This document shows positions 4,893 to 5,166 of a DNA stretch of 5,166 nucleotides, piece by piece. A program made the translations under genes and the position numbers. Origin of the DNA: JAUWQU01 sp964605095 (GTDB lineage Bacteria; Planctomycetota; Phycisphaerae; SM23-33); contig CAZSBS010000311.1 of NCBI GenBank assembly GCA_964605095.1, positions 1 through 5,166 on the forward strand. The letters run 5' to 3'. Numbering within the stretch: position 1 is the stretch's first letter; every line of letters starts with the position of its first letter. The notes beneath the pieces are model-generated. The model made no database searches, had not been told where the DNA came from, and worked only from the letters and a program-made list of their open reading frames with translations.

Positions 4893-5166
4893 TCAGGAGA
4901 AGATGATCCTCTCAGAGGACATGAACAATGCAGCGTGCCGCTCGATGGCAAACGCATCGGTCATCCCGGCCACATAATTTCTCACGGTAAGAAGGTTGAG
5001 ATCTTCCTCACTTGTGACACCCGCATCCTCGTACGCAGCATGACTGTTCTCACGATAGGAGTTCTCGATGAGATCTGGATTATCCCTGTAGACATCGAAT
5101 AGGTCACCCACTATCTTCTTGGCTTTAAATGTGCATGCAGTTACATCGCGATGATGATAAAGCGTA
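4893..5166 (-). CDS. dGTPase-like HD-domain dNTP triphosphohydrolase, C-terminal fragment
   Basis: Read on the minus strand, the frame is open from the window edge to TGA at 4895-4893, so this is the last ~90 residues of a gene that begins beyond the window. The GTG at 5111-5109 is an internal Val, since coding similarity continues upstream of it. Recognisable family features are the stretch LYHHRDVT...FKAKKIVGDLFDVY, which matches the L..HP.V...T.KA..IV.DLF helix of dGTPase-like proteins, and NYVAGMTDAFAIERHAALF, matching the near-terminal DY(I/L)AGMTDR.A....LF motif. These enzymes hydrolyse dNTPs to deoxynucleoside and triphosphate; the HD metal-binding residues lie in the missing N-terminal part. 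It converges on the sugar operon and is probably unrelated in function. Its base composition (about 48% GC by hand count) is much lower than that of the operon. Confidence 0.8.
   Translation of the reverse strand, partial: TLYHHRDVTACTFKAKKIVGDLFDVYRDNPDLIENSYRENSHAAYEDAGVTSEEDLNLLTVRNYVAGMTDAFAIERHAALFMSSERIIFS

Noticed and set aside
4903..4977. 24-codon plus-strand frame with AGGAG upstream (ATG 4903, TAA 4975-4977)
   Set aside because: It lies antisense to the conserved C-terminus of the dGTPase-like protein, the AGGAG is too close to the ATG, and the peptide has no recognisable feature.

Overview
The window looks like chromosome from a high-GC bacterium that degrades polysaccharides. A member of the Planctomycetota or a nearby sulfatase-rich phylum fits best: the window opens on a sulfatase C-terminus, followed by several sugar-oxidoreductase and sugar-activation genes. 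This placement is inferred from gene content and composition only; no marker gene is present.

Layout. Positions 1-180 are the 3' end of a sulfatase gene. Four complete genes on the same strand follow at close spacing: a Gfo/Idh/MocA oxidoreductase (230-1483), a sugar-1-phosphate nucleotidyltransferase (1497-2306), a galactokinase-family GHMP kinase (2303-3697, GTG start overlapping the previous stop by 4 bases) and an aldo/keto reductase (3715-4698). Gaps are 49, 13, -4 and 17 bases, so they probably form one operon, possibly including the sulfatase. At the right end, on the opposite strand, lies the 3' end of a dGTPase-like HD-domain dNTP triphosphohydrolase (4893-5166, running off the window). 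The two transcription units converge.

The plausible joint function is handling of a sugar released from a sulfated or otherwise modified glycan. The sulfatase removes sulfate, the two NAD(P)-dependent enzymes oxidise or reduce the sugar, the kinase makes a sugar-1-phosphate and the nucleotidyltransferase makes an NDP-sugar. The kinase differs from true galactokinase at a sugar-contact position (Lys for Glu), so the substrate is probably not galactose. The actual substrate cannot be read from the sequence.

The most unusual part is the 194-base convergent intergenic region (4699-4892). It holds a TTGACA / TATAAT hexamer pair with a 20-base spacer carrying a centred inverted repeat, an arrangement typical of MerR-family controlled promoters. 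The predicted start site falls on the first base of a compact three-way-junction fold (4781-4868), which is followed by a T-rich tract. Together these suggest an independently transcribed structured small RNA of about 94 nt that I do not recognise. Base composition also drops sharply from this region rightward, from roughly 60-78% GC in sampled operon lines to about 48% in the dGTPase-like fragment.
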